Notes under the pieces: model-generated
Told to the model about the DNA's origin: nothing
Database searches by the model: none
What the model saw: the letters and a program-made list of their open reading frames with translations, nothing else
Part shown: positions 5,405 through 6,433 of the stretch, piece after piece
Position numbering within the stretch: the first letter of the stretch is position 1
Layout of the letters: each line of letters opens with the position of its first letter
Position numbers and translations under genes: made by a program
NCBI GenBank assembly: GCA_900763885.1
Contig: CAAFLY010000323.1
Location: forward strand, 1-6,433
Reading direction: 5' to 3'
Origin: Clostridia bacterium
GTDB lineage: Bacteria; Bacillota; Clostridia; Oscillospirales; CAG-272
DNA length: 6,433 nt

Positions 5405-6220
5405 TTATAGCTCCTCCATGCGCAGGAAATTCTTCGTTTTTTCGCTTTGCGGATTGCCGAATACCGCCTCCGGAGGGCCCTCCTCCTCGATCACACCGTC
5501 CGCCATGTAGATCACCTTGTCCGCCGCCGCTCGGGCAAAGCCCATTTCGTGCGTCACTACAATCATCGTCCTGCCGTCGTCCTTCAGACTGCGGATCACA
5601 CGCAGTACCTCCCCCGTCAGCTCCGGATCCAGCGCGGACGTCGGCTCGTCAAAGCAGAGAATGTCCGGCGATAACGCAAGCGCACGCGCTATCGCTACCC
5701 GCTGACATTGGCCGCCGGATAGCTCGCATGGATAATTATTCACTTTGTCGGATAATCCCACCTTCGCCAGCAGTAAACGTCCGTTCTCCTCGATCCGCCG
5801 GTTCGCCTCCGCCCGCGCCGCCGCTCTCGCCTTCCCCGATACCGATTTGTCCCGCGAGGTCTCCTCCGCCGCCGCAAGACGTGGCGCTAACGTTACGTTT
5901 TCCAGTACCGAATACTGCGGGAATAGGTTGAAGGACTGGAATACTAAGCCGAAATGGAGCCGCCGTACCCGGATCTCCTCCTCCGTCAGCCGCATCCCCG
6001 CCGCCGCGTCCAATAATACCTCTCCGCCAACCGTCATTCTCCCCGCGTCCGGCGTCTCTAAAAAGTTCAGACAGCGCAGCAGCGTCGTTTTGCCCGAGCC
6101 GGAGGAACCGATGATCACCAGTACCTCCCCACGCTCCATCGAAAAATCAATCCCCCGCAAAACCTCCGTCTGCCCAAAGCTCTTGCGAAAACCCTCAATC
6201 TTCAGAATCTCATTCCCCAT
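5405..6220 (-). CDS. ABC importer ATPase, polar amino-acid type (GlnQ-like)
   Basis: Predicted cytoplasmic ATP-hydrolysing subunit of an amino-acid uptake ABC transporter, 271 residues. Motifs in order: Walker A GSSGSGKTT (38-46, Lys44), Q-loop Gln95 in VFQSFNLFPQ, signature LSGGQ (167-171) with Cys172 where Gln is usual, Walker B DILCFDE (186-192, catalytic Glu192), D-loop SALD (195-198), and switch His224 in VTHEM. All catalytic residues are intact. FNLFPQYSVLENVTLAP is typical of the glutamine/histidine/cystine group. Residues about 117-147 form an Ala/Arg/Glu-rich insertion of about 20 residues in the helical domain, so the protein is longer than the usual 240-250. The frame extends to 6322, but AGGGGG about 6 bases before the ATG at 6220 and the promoter at 6254-6282 fix the start. 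No permease or binding protein is adjacent, so it must work with subunits encoded elsewhere or outside the window. Confidence 0.93.
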   Translation of the reverse strand: MGNEILKIEGFRKSFGQTEVLRGIDFSMERGEVLVIIGSSGSGKTTLLRCLNFLETPDAGRMTVGGEVLLDAAAGMRLTEEEIRVRRLHFGLVFQSFNLFPQYSVLENVTLAPRLAAAEETSRDKSVSGKARAAARAEANRRIEENGRLLLAKVGLSDKVNNYPCELSGGQCQRVAIARALALSPDILCFDEPTSALDPELTGEVLRVIRSLKDDGRTMIVVTHEMGFARAAADKVIYMADGVIEEEGPPEAVFGNPQSEKTKNFLRMEEL

Positions 6221-6253
6221 TGTATCCCCCTGCCCAAAAGCATTCTTGACTAC

Positions 6254-6282
6254 ATTATATATAAGCTGCCCCCCAGAATCAA
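6254..6282 (-). promoter_or_regulatory. SigA-type promoter of the ABC ATPase gene
   Basis: On the minus strand, TTGATT (6277-6282) and a perfect TATAAT (6254-6259) are 17 bp apart, with a start near 6247 and a leader of about 27 bases. This supports transcription of the ATPase as its own unit rather than as the last gene of an operon. Confidence 0.75.
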
Positions 6283-6298
6283 CCGCGCCCGCGTCCCC

Positions 6299-6433
6299 CG
6301 TTCTCCACCCGAAAGACCGCACCTACAAAAAATAGACAGCAGCTGCTCCCCCCATAAATAAACGAATGGCAGCAATCTCTCCAAATAGACGGCGGATCCG
6401 TCCCCGGAGCCGCCCCAGAACGATCTCCTGCGG
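6299..6433 (-). repeat. Repeat B, copy 2 (cut by the window edge)
   Basis: Second copy of the element at 1848-1976, in the same orientation, with the 28-bp core at 6299-6326 and the middle segment (TAAATAAACGAA, GCAATCTCTCC on the plus strand) well kept. It contains a strong GC-rich hairpin at 6391-6414. It lies upstream of the ATPase promoter; by analogy with B1 it would be the 3' region of a minus-strand gene to the right of the window. Short open frames through it do not match those of B1. Confidence 0.75.
6391..6414 (-). other. Hairpin of repeat B2 with covarying stem
   Basis: Outer arms GGCGG (6391-6395) and CCGCC (6410-6414) are perfectly complementary. After an A/G mismatch, TCCG (6397-6400) pairs with CGGA (6405-6408) around a 4-base loop. 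On the minus strand the loop reads GGGA, which fits the stable GNRA tetraloop class. Compared with B1, three of the four inner pairs differ and all still pair. Confidence 0.65.

Overview
The window carries four complete protein genes plus an unusual amount of repeated non-coding DNA. GC-rich coding sequence, strong AGGAGG-type ribosome binding sites, SigA-type promoters and lipoproteins with Ser/Thr/Glu-rich linkers suggest a GC-rich member of the Clostridia, perhaps a gut Oscillospiraceae/Ruminococcaceae-like bacterium. That placement is inferred from style; there is no rRNA or other taxonomic marker here.

Left half (1-3703), all on the minus strand: two paralogous secreted lipoproteins of the extracellular solute-binding family, SBP1 (92-1555) and SBP2 (2132-3598), about two thirds identical in protein by eye. 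Each has its own promoter of the same design (TTGCRA, 17 bp, TATACT), a leader inverted repeat just before the ribosome binding site, and a G-rich 3' tail starting at the stop codon. The 3' tails (repeat A, 1-90 and 2033-2130) are almost identical, more so than the genes they follow. Between the two genes lie a second repeat (B1, 1848-1976), an intrinsic terminator (1704-1738) and the SBP1 promoter.

Centre (3704-5267): a divergent intergenic region, then a plus-strand MepA-type MATE efflux gene (3912-5267) behind a perfect consensus promoter (TTGACA, 17 bp, TATAAT). A bidirectional hairpin terminator (5337-5375) separates it from the convergent gene on its right.

Right part (5405-6433): a minus-strand ATPase subunit of a polar amino-acid ABC importer (5405-6220) with its own promoter, and then a second copy of repeat B (B2, 6299-6433) running off the window edge.

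No importer is complete in the window. The two SBPs have no permease or ATPase beside them, and the ATPase is of the amino-acid type, so it is an unlikely partner for SBPs that look carbohydrate- or oligomer-type. The MATE gene is an independent export unit. The most unusual content is the repeat family: a 28-bp core found four times in one orientation, twice directly after an SBP stop codon and twice within a longer element (B1, B2). The B copies contain a hairpin whose stem is kept by compensating base changes, which suggests a structured RNA or an active intergenic element.
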